A stretch of DNA of 14,156 nt from positions 1-14,156 of the forward strand of contig JARFRI010000349.1 in assembly GCA_029287335.1 (NCBI GenBank), read 5' to 3'. The notes beneath the pieces were generated by a model. It ran no database searches. It was given only the letters and a program-made list of their open reading frames with translations, and was not told the DNA's origin. Both the position numbers and the translations under genes were made by a program. Positions 7,135-13,881 of this stretch are shown here, piece by piece (within the stretch, counting starts at the first letter, position 1; each line of letters opens with the position of its first letter). The stretch comes from Phycisphaera sp. GTDB lineage: Bacteria > Planctomycetota > Phycisphaerae > Phycisphaerales > Phycisphaeraceae.

Positions 7135-8115
7135 ATGCATACCGCCAAGCCTATCTTGCTGCTATTGATTGTCGCAGTATTTGCGACCGCTTGCCAGTCC
7201 GATTCATCACAAACCGTCACCGAGCCCGATCAAACCGCGATCAAGCCGGTTGACCAAGGCGATCGGCCCATCGCCTACCTCGACGGCAAACTCGTCACCC
7301 AAGACCAGCTCTACCGCCAGATCGTCCAGGCCCACGGCGGTGAAGCGCTTGCGGAAATCCTCTTGGATCGTGCGGTCAAAGCTCGGCTCAAACAAGAGGG
7401 TATCGAGCTGACGCCCGCCGACATCGACGCGGAGCGCGATAAGCTGCTTACCTCGATGGAACCCGATCCGGATCAGGCTGCAAGGCTGCTGAGGGAAATG
7501 CGCGACCAGCGTGGACTGGATGAGGCTAAGTTCACCAGTCTGCTCAAACGCAACGCAGGGCTTCGGTCACTCGTCCGCGATCAAGTCACAATCAATGACG
7601 CCGCCATCACGCAGGCCTACCAACTGCGTTACGGCACACGGTACGAAGTGCGCCTGATTATCACCAAAAAACTTGACGCGATCACCCAGGCACGCAGGCA
7701 AGTGATCAGCGGCGCGCCTTTTACCGATCTGGCCATCGCACTATCCACCGACAGCAGCGCCCGGCAGGGCGGCCTGCTCTCGCCGATCAGCCCCGCCGAC
7801 CCGACCTACCCCAAAGTCATCCGCGATGCCTTGCCCAAGCTGAAGTTGACCGACGCGACGACACGGCTAAGCCAGGTGATCGCGATGCCAGAAGGCTACG
7901 CCCTGCTCTGGCTCGAAGCAATCAAAGTGCCCATGGATCGTCCTTCGCTTGACGAGGTTCGTGTTCAGTTGACTGAGTCGGTGCGTGACGAGTTGGAGCG
8001 CATTCGGATGCGGCAGCTTGCCCGCACGTTGATTGAGCAGGCCGACGTCGTCGTTTTGGACCCGGCTTTAGACAAGGCGTGGCGTCGGCAGCGAGGCGTC
8101 ATCCAGAACCCCTAA
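7135..8115 (+). CDS. SurA/PrsA-like peptidyl-prolyl isomerase lipoprotein (parvulin)
   Basis: This 326-residue protein is predicted to be a lipoprotein foldase that assists protein folding outside the cytoplasm. A signal peptide (1-19, core LLLLIVAVF) ends in a lipobox-like ATAC with C20 as the lipidated residue. After a polar linker comes a SurA-N-like helical domain (about 45-165, with 'IAYLDGKLVTQDQLYRQIV'). A rotamase domain follows (about 168-265) with 'RYEVRLIIT', 'FTDLAIALSTDSSARQGG', 'YPKVIRDALPKLK' and 'LSQVIAMPEGYALLWLE'. A C-terminal helix returns to the SurA-like core. The parvulin domain is divergent, so it may act mainly as a chaperone. The ATG at 7135 fits both the signal peptide and the promoter just in front. 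The AlaC-like gene follows on the same strand after about 100 bases, but a shared transcript is not clear. Confidence 0.85.
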   Translation: MHTAKPILLLLIVAVFATACQSDSSQTVTEPDQTAIKPVDQGDRPIAYLDGKLVTQDQLYRQIVQAHGGEALAEILLDRAVKARLKQEGIELTPADIDAERDKLLTSMEPDPDQAARLLREMRDQRGLDEAKFTSLLKRNAGLRSLVRDQVTINDAAITQAYQLRYGTRYEVRLIITKKLDAITQARRQVISGAPFTDLAIALSTDSSARQGGLLSPISPADPTYPKVIRDALPKLKLTDATTRLSQVIAMPEGYALLWLEAIKVPMDRPSLDEVRVQLTESVRDELERIRMRQLARTLIEQADVVVLDPALDKAWRRQRGVIQNP

Positions 8116-8218
8116 GCAATCTCTGAAACCAGTACGTTCGGTTGCGATAGTTTTCATTCGCGTGTCGAGCCGACCAACTCGGTAAACTATTCGATGCCAA
8201 CCGGCCGAGAGAACTCCT

Positions 8219-9424
8219 ATGGATATCAAAGTTGCATCCCGGATTGAGCGATTGCCCCCTTATGTGCTGGGCCGGCTCAAGCAGATGATCTACGACCGCC
8301 GCAAGGCCGGGGCAGATGTCATCGATATGAACATGGGCAATCCAACGGACGCGCCGCCGGACCCGGTGGTGGACAAAATCCGTGAAGCGGTGATCGACCC
8401 GCGCAACAGCCGGTACTCGGTGTCGGCGGGTGTCTATAACCTCCGCCGAGAAATGGCGATCAAGTACGAGCGGAAGTTCGGCGTCGAGTTGGACCCCAAT
8501 ACCGAAGTGATCGCGACGATCGGTAGTAAAGAGGGCTTTAGCCACATGTGCTTGGCGCTGCTGGGCCCGGGTGATACGGCCGTGGTCGCGGACCCTGCGT
8601 TCCAGATCCACACCTACGCGGTCATACTTGCTGGCGCTTCGACCGTCTCGGTGCCGTTGGGCAATGACGACGCTTTCTTGGATCGCATCGAGCACACCCT
8701 CGACACGCTCCAACCCCAGCCCAAGTGCATCATCCTCTGCTACCCGCACAACCCCACGGCCATCACCGTCGAGCCAGAGTTCTTCGACCGCGTGGTCGAG
8801 ATTGCCGACAAACACCAGGTCATGGTGATGCACGACTTTGCCTATGGCGAGACTTGCTTTGACGGCTACAAGGCCCCGAGCTACCTCGAAGCAAAAGGCG
8901 CCAAAGACTTCGGCGTCGAGTTCACGACCCTCAGCAAGCCTTACAACATGGCAGGCTGGCGCATCGGCTTCTGCTGCGGCAACGCGCAGATGATCAAGGC
9001 GCTCGCGACGGTCAAAGGCTACTACGACTACGGCATCTTCCAGGCCGTCCAGATCGCCTCCATTATCGCCATGCGTGAGGGCGATGAACATATTGAAAAG
9101 CAAGCCCTCAAGTACGCCGCGCGACGCGATGTGCTGGTCGCCGGCCTGCGTAAGCTCGGCTGGGAAGTCGACAGCCCACGCGCGTCGATGTTCGTCTGGG
9201 CTAAGGTCAATCCCAAGCACCTTGAACCGTATCAGGGCAGCGTCAATGAGTTCTGCCTGGCCATGGTCGATCAGGCCGACGTCGCGCTGACGCCCGGCGC
9301 CGCATTCGGCGCAAGAGGCGAGGGCTATGTCCGTATGGCCTTGGTCGAGAATGAGCAGCGCATCCGCCAGGCCCTGCGACAACTCAGCAAGGCCCTGCAC
9401 CTGCCAGCGACAGCGGTGGGGTAA
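8219..9424 (+). CDS. alaC: AlaC-like class I/II aminotransferase
   Basis: This PLP-dependent aminotransferase closely resembles E. coli AlaC, the glutamate-pyruvate aminotransferase that makes alanine. The 401 residues cover the full fold. The N-terminal 'RIERLPPYV' and 'VIDMNMGNPTDA' match AlaC, as do the 'GSKEGFSHM' cofactor loop (102-110) and 'YPHNPTA' (175-181), with N178 as the PLP-ring contact. Next come 'VMHDFAYGE' (D206, Y209), the Schiff-base lysine K240 in 'TLSKPYNMAGWRIGF' and the 'ASMFVWAK' and 'VRMALVEN' strands carrying the substrate-carboxylate arginine. Substrates could include other 2-oxo acids, since LL-diaminopimelate aminotransferases look similar, but the local motifs favour AlaC. 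Before the ATG lies only a weak GAGAGA. A TAAACT at 8183-8188 is a possible -10 without a good -35. The gene converges with the coiled-coil gene across 27 bases. Confidence 0.9.
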   Translation: MDIKVASRIERLPPYVLGRLKQMIYDRRKAGADVIDMNMGNPTDAPPDPVVDKIREAVIDPRNSRYSVSAGVYNLRREMAIKYERKFGVELDPNTEVIATIGSKEGFSHMCLALLGPGDTAVVADPAFQIHTYAVILAGASTVSVPLGNDDAFLDRIEHTLDTLQPQPKCIILCYPHNPTAITVEPEFFDRVVEIADKHQVMVMHDFAYGETCFDGYKAPSYLEAKGAKDFGVEFTTLSKPYNMAGWRIGFCCGNAQMIKALATVKGYYDYGIFQAVQIASIIAMREGDEHIEKQALKYAARRDVLVAGLRKLGWEVDSPRASMFVWAKVNPKHLEPYQGSVNEFCLAMVDQADVALTPGAAFGARGEGYVRMALVENEQRIRQALRQLSKALHLPATAVG

Positions 9425-9451
9425 AAGCGTTGGAATAAGGTGTTGCCGTGA

Positions 9452-10192
9452 TCAAGCCGCGGCGTTGCCATCTTCGCCGTCGGATCGCAAACGACGCAGC
9501 ACCTGACCAAAGACATCATCACTATCGACCGCCGGCGACTGGTCAACCGCTTCGGGTATCCCTGCATCATCCTCAGGCGTGACGATGTCGACTTCGATCA
9601 CCTCCGCGTCATCATGGACCCTCGAGACATCATCGAGATCGGGCTGAACACTCGCGGATAAATCATCAAGGTCGTAGTCATGCGACTCGCTGGCCGAGGC
9701 CTGCATGGCTTGGACAATTTCGTCCGCATCGTCAAACGTTTCTGCCAGTAGGGTCTGGGTCTGCTGCAACAGCGCCCCGGCCTTGGATAGCATGTCATGC
9801 ATCTCACGTCGCGAGCCCGAGACGGTTTCTTCGAGCTGGTCAAGCCGTTGGGTCATGTCGCGGATCGACTTGGTGAAGCTCTCGTCGATCCGGCCCATCC
9901 ACTGGTCGTAGCTCTGCAGCGACTTGGCGACATCGTCCTGCACCTGCTCGCGGAGGATGGTCTGCTGGTCGTTGATTTCATCGAGAACTTTTTGGTGCTG
10001 CTTGAGTCGGGCATCGGCCGCCTCGAAGAGCTGTTGGCCAAGCTTGACACGCTGGGTCGCCTGCTGCTGCACCTTCTCAAGTGCGATGGCCTGCTGCTCG
10101 ACCGTGAGCGGGCGGCGCGGCATCTTCGCCAGCAGTTCAGCGGGGGTCGGGCCTTGGGCGGTTCCGGTGGGCTTGGGTCTACTCGAGTCCAT
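9452..10192 (-). CDS. Coiled-coil protein with acidic C-terminal tail, unknown function
   Basis: I do not recognise this 246-residue soluble protein. A Pro/Thr-rich start (1-28) leads into a long glutamine- and charge-rich helical region (about 30-155) with heptad-like spacing, for example 'LEKVQQQATQRVKLGQQL' and 'MTQRLDQLEETV', so a coiled-coil dimer or oligomer is likely. Then comes a strongly acidic Asp-rich tail (about 152-228) and a short basic amphipathic end, 'VFGQVLRRLRS'. There is no signal peptide or membrane helix, so it is probably cytoplasmic. The start is set by AAGGA (10202-10206, minus) nine bases before the ATG. It is divergent from nif3 across 100 bases. Structural, chaperone-like or nucleoid roles are all possible and the sequence does not choose between them. 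Confidence 0.75.
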   Translation of the reverse strand: MDSSRPKPTGTAQGPTPAELLAKMPRRPLTVEQQAIALEKVQQQATQRVKLGQQLFEAADARLKQHQKVLDEINDQQTILREQVQDDVAKSLQSYDQWMGRIDESFTKSIRDMTQRLDQLEETVSGSRREMHDMLSKAGALLQQTQTLLAETFDDADEIVQAMQASASESHDYDLDDLSASVQPDLDDVSRVHDDAEVIEVDIVTPEDDAGIPEAVDQSPAVDSDDVFGQVLRRLRSDGEDGNAAA

Positions 10193-10257
10193 GCGTTAGA
10201 TTCCTTGAAAACAGCTTAGATAGACTGAATGAATATCGACCACGCACGGGCCATGCC

Positions 10258-10286
10258 TGCACAATCCCCGCTGTTCGCGATACGCT
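10258..10286 (+). promoter_or_regulatory. Promoter candidate for nif3, leaderless type
   Basis: TGCACA (10258-10263), a 17-base spacer and TACGCT (10281-10286) end six bases before the nif3 ATG at 10293. This is the same geometry as at comM and the parvulin gene. The -35 matches four of six consensus bases. Confidence 0.45.
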
Positions 10287-10292
10287 GTAGCC

Positions 10293-10658
10293 ATGAAACT
10301 CAACGATCTGTTAACAGCGTTCAATGCGGTCGCACCCGAACAACTGGCCGAGGGCTGGGACAAGGTCGGCCTGCATACAGGCTCAACAGAGCAGGATGTG
10401 TCCGCTGGCCTGCTCTGCATCGACCTGACCCACACGGTGATCGATGAAGCGCTGGCCAAGCAGTGCGAGTTGATCGTCGCGTATCACCCGCCAATCTTCG
10501 CGCCGCTACAGCGATTGACCGACGAGGGGCCATGGAGCCAGACGCGTGTGGTGCGGTGCGTGCGCGAAGGTTTAGCCGTCTATAGCCCACATACCGCCTT
10601 GGATGCGGTGCGTGGCGGAATGACGACTGGCTTTGTGAAGGGCTGGGCATGGGCGTGA
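10293..10658 (+). CDS. Nif3-like dinuclear metal-centre protein, N-terminal part of a frameshifted gene
   Basis: The first 110 residues are a typical NIF3 N-terminal domain: 'EGWDKVGLHTG' (20-30), 'LLCIDLT', the metal site 'AYHPPIF' (63-69, H65) and 'YSPHTALDA' (97-105, H100 and D104 as ligands). NIF3/YbgI/YqfO proteins form hexamers with a two-metal site; their biochemical role is still debated. After M110 the frame yields unrelated residues and stops at 10658. Inserting one A after 10622 restores the conserved GGMNDWL motif and joins this frame to the next ORF as one protein of about 368 residues, the normal length for the YqfO type. So this is the 5' half of one gene with a single-base deletion, either a real mutation or a sequencing error. 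The YHPPIF form, with Tyr in place of the usual first His, resembles eukaryotic NIF3L1. Confidence 0.88.
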   Translation: MKLNDLLTAFNAVAPEQLAEGWDKVGLHTGSTEQDVSAGLLCIDLTHTVIDEALAKQCELIVAYHPPIFAPLQRLTDEGPWSQTRVVRCVREGLAVYSPHTALDAVRGGMTTGFVKGWAWA

Positions 10659-11398
10659 CTAAGCCGATCCAGCCGACGGCGGCAGCGCGTGACGCCTACA
10701 AGGTGGTTGTGTTTGTTCCGCTTGATCACGAGTCGATTGTGCGAGAAGCGATGGCCGCCGCCGGAGCGGGTTGGATCGGCAACTACCGCGAATGCTCCTT
10801 TTCAACTGAAGGCATTGGCGGCTTCAGACCAATCCAAGGCGCCAGCCCGACCGTCGGCACCATCGGCCAGCGCGAGACCGTTGCCGAGCGACGCATGGAG
10901 ATGATCGTTGCCGGCAATCACCTAGGCGACGTCGTCACCGCTCTGCGTCATGCTCACTCGTATGAGGAGCCCGCTTTTGACCTGTTCAAGCTCGAGCCCG
11001 AGCCGGTGATTGTCGCTGATCAAGCTGGATCGGGACGCATCCTGACACTGGATCAGCCGATTGATGCGGCCACACTCGCCCAACGTGTCAAGGACAGGCT
11101 GGGCATGACTCACGTCAAGCTGGCGGATGGTGGCCAGGCCATCCAGACCATCGCGGTCTGTCCCGGCGCCGGTGGCAAGCTGTTTGAACCGGTCGCCGCC
11201 GACGCTTATGTCACCGGCGAGATGCAGCACCACCACGTACTGGACCTACAGCAGCAGGGCCGGTCGGTCGTGCTGGCGGGGCACACGAATACCGAGCGGC
11301 CATACCTGCCGACGTATCGGGACAAGCTTGTCCAGGCCGGGGCAAAGATCAATTGGCAGATCAGCGACGCCGACAGAGCCCCCATGGCGATCGTGTAG
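10649..11398 (+). CDS. Nif3-like dinuclear metal-centre protein, C-terminal part of a frameshifted gene
   Basis: This frame carries the rest of the Nif3-like protein. Residues about 17-116 form the PII/CutA1-like insert found in YqfO-type members ('YKVVVFVPLDHES', 'GNYRECSFSTEG', 'AHSYEEPAFDLFKLE'). The second NIF3 half follows, with 'IAVCPGAGGKLFE' (168-180), 'YVTGEMQHHHVLDL' (187-200) and the metal ligands H212 and E216 in 'GHTNTERPYL'. The frame is open in front of the ATG and reads NDDWLCEGLG just before it, the continuation of the motif lost by the upstream ORF. Overlap with the upstream ORF is ten bases. An AAGGG lies six bases before this ATG, so the fragment might be made by re-initiation, but it would lack the N-terminal metal ligands. 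It is listed as CDS because the frame itself is intact. Confidence 0.88.
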   Translation: MGVTKPIQPTAAARDAYKVVVFVPLDHESIVREAMAAAGAGWIGNYRECSFSTEGIGGFRPIQGASPTVGTIGQRETVAERRMEMIVAGNHLGDVVTALRHAHSYEEPAFDLFKLEPEPVIVADQAGSGRILTLDQPIDAATLAQRVKDRLGMTHVKLADGGQAIQTIAVCPGAGGKLFEPVAADAYVTGEMQHHHVLDLQQQGRSVVLAGHTNTERPYLPTYRDKLVQAGAKINWQISDADRAPMAIV

Positions 11399-11403
11399 CC
11401 GAG

Positions 11404-11431
11404 TTGCCAGCCGACGAGGTTCGGCTACAAT
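11404..11431 (+). promoter_or_regulatory. Sigma-70-type promoter for rpsR
   Basis: TTGCCA (11404-11409), a 16-base spacer and TACAAT (11426-11431) begin a few bases after the nif3 stop codon. Transcription would start near 11438 and give a leader of about 80 bases, so rpsR is transcribed on its own. The leader holds a tandem TTGGCCG repeat (11463-11469 and 11472-11478) of unknown meaning. Confidence 0.65.
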
Positions 11432-11518
11432 GCTCGGCTCGATAACCGTCGCCCGTCTCAGTTTGGCCGTGTTGGCCGCAAGCAGATGGGCTACCAACCC
11501 ACGACGGAAAGCACTCTT

Positions 11519-11761
11519 ATGAGCCAGTTCACCGGATTCAGCTCGGCCCCGCCAAAGAAGGTCATCTTCACTTCCTCTAACGGCACCGTCTATTGCGACT
11601 ACAAGCAGTCCGAAGACCTCCGCCGCTTCTTGACGCCCAACGGCAAGATCCAGAGCCGTAAGAAGACCAGCCTCAACGCCCGCGAGCAGCGCATGGTCGC
11701 ACAAGCCATCAAGCGCGCCCGCTACCTCGGCCTGCTGCCTTACACCTCGGCGACGCTCTAG
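11519..11761 (+). CDS. rpsR: 30S ribosomal protein bS18
   Basis: bS18 is a small-subunit ribosomal protein of the platform that pairs with bS6 on 16S rRNA. The 80-residue protein has the family core: 'CDYKQSEDLRRFLTPNGKI', then 'SRKKTSLNAREQRMVAQAI' and the C-terminal signature KRARYLGLLPY. I chose the ATG at 11519 because GGAAA (11506-11510) lies eight bases in front and the length is then normal. The in-frame ATG at 11486 would add 11 residues and has no Shine-Dalgarno. In many bacteria rpsR sits with rpsF, ssb and rplI. Here none of these is adjacent, and the gene has its own promoter and intrinsic terminator. It cannot be seen from the window whether another copy exists. Confidence 0.94.
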   Translation: MSQFTGFSSAPPKKVIFTSSNGTVYCDYKQSEDLRRFLTPNGKIQSRKKTSLNAREQRMVAQAIKRARYLGLLPYTSATL

Positions 11762-11789
11762 GCCCGGCCACTTTCAGATATTCACTGAC

Positions 11790-11821
11790 AAAGCCCTTGC
11801 TCTCAGAGCTTGGGCTTTTTT
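11790..11821 (+). terminator. Rho-independent terminator after rpsR
   Basis: AAAGCCC (11790-11796) pairs with GGGCTTT (11812-11818). Inside, after a TT/TT internal loop, GCTC and GAGC pair around TCA. T residues follow directly (11819-11821), so this terminates rpsR transcription. On the other strand there is hardly any T-run, so it is a poor terminator for the converging DCC gene. Confidence 0.85.
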
Positions 11822-11823
11822 AT

Positions 11824-12270
11824 TTAGAGAAACCTCGCCCGATCCGCCTCGGTCGGCAGCCGGCAGGCCTCGCGTTTGCCAAACAGGCGGTACCGATTCT
11901 TGGCGACTAGTCGATAGCCAAGGTCCCGTAGAAACGCTGGCACGATGATGAAGGGCCAGAGCAGCTTCACAGGCCCGCTCAGCCGACGGCAGATGCGCAG
12001 CGCCGCGGACGATCGCACGTAGGCCTTGCCGTTCTCGATAAGGATGATGGTCGATAGCGCACCGGCGTCGATGCCATGCTCGTCAGCCAGTGCCTTGCCG
12101 ATCTCGGATTGCAGTGAGGCGAAGCGGAAGTAGCTTTCCGGGTCGTGATCGATGACGTAGTTGACCGAGCTATTGCACATATTGCAGACGCCGTCGAACA
12201 ACACGACGCCGTGCGTGTCCGAGGCCATAGAGTCAAATTGGCTTAATACTTCTTGTGCCATTGCAGTCAT
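11824..12270 (-). CDS. DCC-family thiol-disulfide oxidoreductase-like protein (DUF393)
   Basis: The 148-residue protein has the family's N-terminal signature, 'VLFDGVCNMCNSSVNYVI' (23-40), with D26, C29 and C32 forming the DGxCxxC motif of a thioredoxin-like fold. It continues with 'FRFASLQSE', 'STIILIENGKAYVRSSAALRI' and a conserved end 'RYRLFGKREAC' with C136. Members are predicted to do thiol-disulfide chemistry, but few have been assayed. The ATG at 12270 is the longest start. No Shine-Dalgarno is seen, and ATGs at codons 4 and 15 are alternatives, the last still leaving the motif whole. The gene follows the HTTM-type membrane protein after 28 bases on the same strand, so they are probably co-transcribed. 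DCC proteins are often found beside or fused to HTTM proteins, which suggests a joint redox or membrane role. Confidence 0.88.
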   Translation of the reverse strand: MTAMAQEVLSQFDSMASDTHGVVLFDGVCNMCNSSVNYVIDHDPESYFRFASLQSEIGKALADEHGIDAGALSTIILIENGKAYVRSSAALRICRRLSGPVKLLWPFIIVPAFLRDLGYRLVAKNRYRLFGKREACRLPTEADRARFL

Positions 12271-12298
12271 ATCATAGGTAAGGCGTTGCCCAACAGAG

Positions 12299-13822
12299 TC
12301 ACCAGCGACACGGGCAGGGCTTTTCCTGTGGTGTTGCAGTTTTAAAGAACAGAAGATGCCGGGGTAGCCAAGGCGGGCGAGCTAATATCTTCTCCTGCTC
12401 AATCGACTCGTAGGTAATCGTCTTGGGTTCCGAGCCGTTGTCGCTGTAGACCAGCTTTAGGTCTTTGGGGGCGTAGAACAGCATGCGATTAAACTCGAAT
12501 CGCGTGATCCCCGCGCCCGGTTCCATGGCTGGCAGCGCACTAAAGTTCGACTCGATCACGCGGATCAAGTCGTCTTGATAGTCGGCGACGCGCACCGATA
12601 CAGGCATAAACAGGTGGTTGGTCACCTTGGCCTCCGTGCGGAGGTTAGAGAACATCGCGTAAGCGTGGTGCGTCTTCAGGCCGATGTATGGCGAAAGCCC
12701 GTTGGTGAAGAGCAAGATTGGTAGCAGCGTTAAGAAAATCGGCCGAGGCAAGCACGCGAAGTCCTGGCGACCGTTGGGCCAACTGCTGCGACGCCAGAGG
12801 AAACGAACCATCAAGATCAGAACGAGCATCGCATAGCCCGTCGCTGCGATGCGTGAGACCCGCCAAGCGACCTGCTCATCGACATTCAAGATGAGTTCTG
12901 CCTGTGGCATCCCCTGCCATGAATTGGCCAGGCCAACGGGCAAGACGTACAGCACGAATATGGTCGTGAGCACGAGCGGCAGCTTCAGCCCACGCACAGT
13001 CGACCATCTTTTACCTGGCCACGATCTTTGCCACCACTTGGCACACTCGGCCCGGCCCTGGTGCGTGGTAAACAGCACGTAATGCGCCAGCATCATCAGT
13101 GTGAAACTGAGGATAAACATGTTGACATGAAAGGACAGGATCAAGTGGAAGACGCCACCCAAGACAAGCCCAGCAAAACGCGATTTACGGAAAATCAACA
13201 GGAGCGGGATGAGTGCTTCAATGAGCAACGCGCCCAGCAGGCATGGGTAACGCATCCACGGCTCGACGGGTACGGATAGCCCTGTCATGCCCTTGATGAA
13301 TTGGGCGGACTCTTCGTACAAGACCCAGCCGCAGCTGACGTCGGGATTGAGGTAGTCGTAGTTGAGCTTGTGGACCACCACCCAGAAGTAAAGCACGAAC
13401 AGGCTAAGCCGACCGACAGGCGCAAACATCGCGGCGACGCGCTCGCGAGCCGTCACCCCCTGGCCAACGCCGAGCCACGCCAGCAGGCAGATCACCAGCA
13501 AGGCCGCATTGATCGCGACCGTATGCAACAAGTGGTTTGGCCAATATGGCGAATACGACAGGGTTGCACCCAGCCAGAAAAAACAAAAGAGCGCAAACCG
13601 CGTGACCGAGGAGGGCTTGCCCAGCACGAAGAACCCGGAGACGGGGACGAGCAGCTTGAACAGCAGCTCGCGATTGCTGTAAGGGTCCATCATGGCCCAG
13701 CTCGTCAAGCAAACGTGCAGGATGCCATAGGACGCCCAGGCCAGCGCGAAGAACACGAACAATGATCGCATGGGTGAGTCGCGGTCGACATCCAGGCTTG
13801 GTGGGTTCGTTTTACTCAACAT
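12299..13822 (-). CDS. HTTM-domain multipass membrane protein (gamma-carboxylase-like)
   Basis: This 507-residue protein has about ten hydrophobic segments (near 19-44, 50-68, 73-90, 99-120, 137-150, 192-212, 215-232, 236-254, 281-302, 325-343 and 360-380) and a soluble C-terminal domain (about 395-507). The pattern, with 'HKLNYDYL' (151-158), '[15 protein letters not shown]' (222-236) and '[18 protein letters not shown]' (381-398), fits the HTTM family. That family is named for its link to vitamin-K-dependent gamma-carboxylase, but most bacterial members have no proven activity. The ATG at 13822 leaves a cytoplasmic 18-residue start. Only a weak GGGTGA precedes it. A second ATG at codon 18 starts right at the first helix. 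It is divergent from uvrA across 59 bases and probably forms an operon with the DCC gene downstream. Confidence 0.82.
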   Translation of the reverse strand: MLSKTNPPSLDVDRDSPMRSLFVFFALAWASYGILHVCLTSWAMMDPYSNRELLFKLLVPVSGFFVLGKPSSVTRFALFCFFWLGATLSYSPYWPNHLLHTVAINAALLVICLLAWLGVGQGVTARERVAAMFAPVGRLSLFVLYFWVVVHKLNYDYLNPDVSCGWVLYEESAQFIKGMTGLSVPVEPWMRYPCLLGALLIEALIPLLLIFRKSRFAGLVLGGVFHLILSFHVNMFILSFTLMMLAHYVLFTTHQGRAECAKWWQRSWPGKRWSTVRGLKLPLVLTTIFVLYVLPVGLANSWQGMPQAELILNVDEQVAWRVSRIAATGYAMLVLILMVRFLWRRSSWPNGRQDFACLPRPIFLTLLPILLFTNGLSPYIGLKTHHAYAMFSNLRTEAKVTNHLFMPVSVRVADYQDDLIRVIESNFSALPAMEPGAGITRFEFNRMLFYAPKDLKLVYSDNGSEPKTITYESIEQEKILARPPWLPRHLLFFKTATPQEKPCPCRW

Positions 13823-13867
13823 TCATCACCCGTCTTTGCGGCGCGAGATATTGCCCAAACAACTGCC

Positions 13868-13873
13868 TACAAT
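13868..13873 (+). promoter_or_regulatory. -10 element candidate for uvrA
   Basis: TACAAT ends eight bases before the uvrA ATG. No -35 is found at normal spacing and no Shine-Dalgarno lies in between, so transcription would begin at or one or two bases before the start codon. I see no SOS-box-like palindrome of the E. coli type in the 59-base spacer. Confidence 0.4.
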
Positions 13874-13881
13874 CGCCGCAT

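Noticed and set aside
6201..8139. CAGTACGTTC occurs just after both the comM and the parvulin stop codons
   Set aside because: Many 10-base words repeat by chance in 14 kb, and the flanks share nothing.
8099..9400. A 433-codon open frame on the minus strand opposite the aminotransferase
   Set aside because: It mirrors the AlaC-like gene, whose motifs and PLP lysine are unmistakable. The antisense protein has no recognisable domain, and long antisense frames are common in GC-rich genes.
10611..10660. Programmed -1 frameshifting in nif3
   Set aside because: There is no X XXY YYZ heptamer at the joint, and a single inserted A restores the exact family motif, so a deletion or sequencing error is simpler.
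13301..13765. A 154-codon plus-strand frame opposite the HTTM gene
   Set aside because: It is highly charged with many His, Gln and Glu residues, as expected from the complement of a membrane-protein gene. No domain or start signal was seen.
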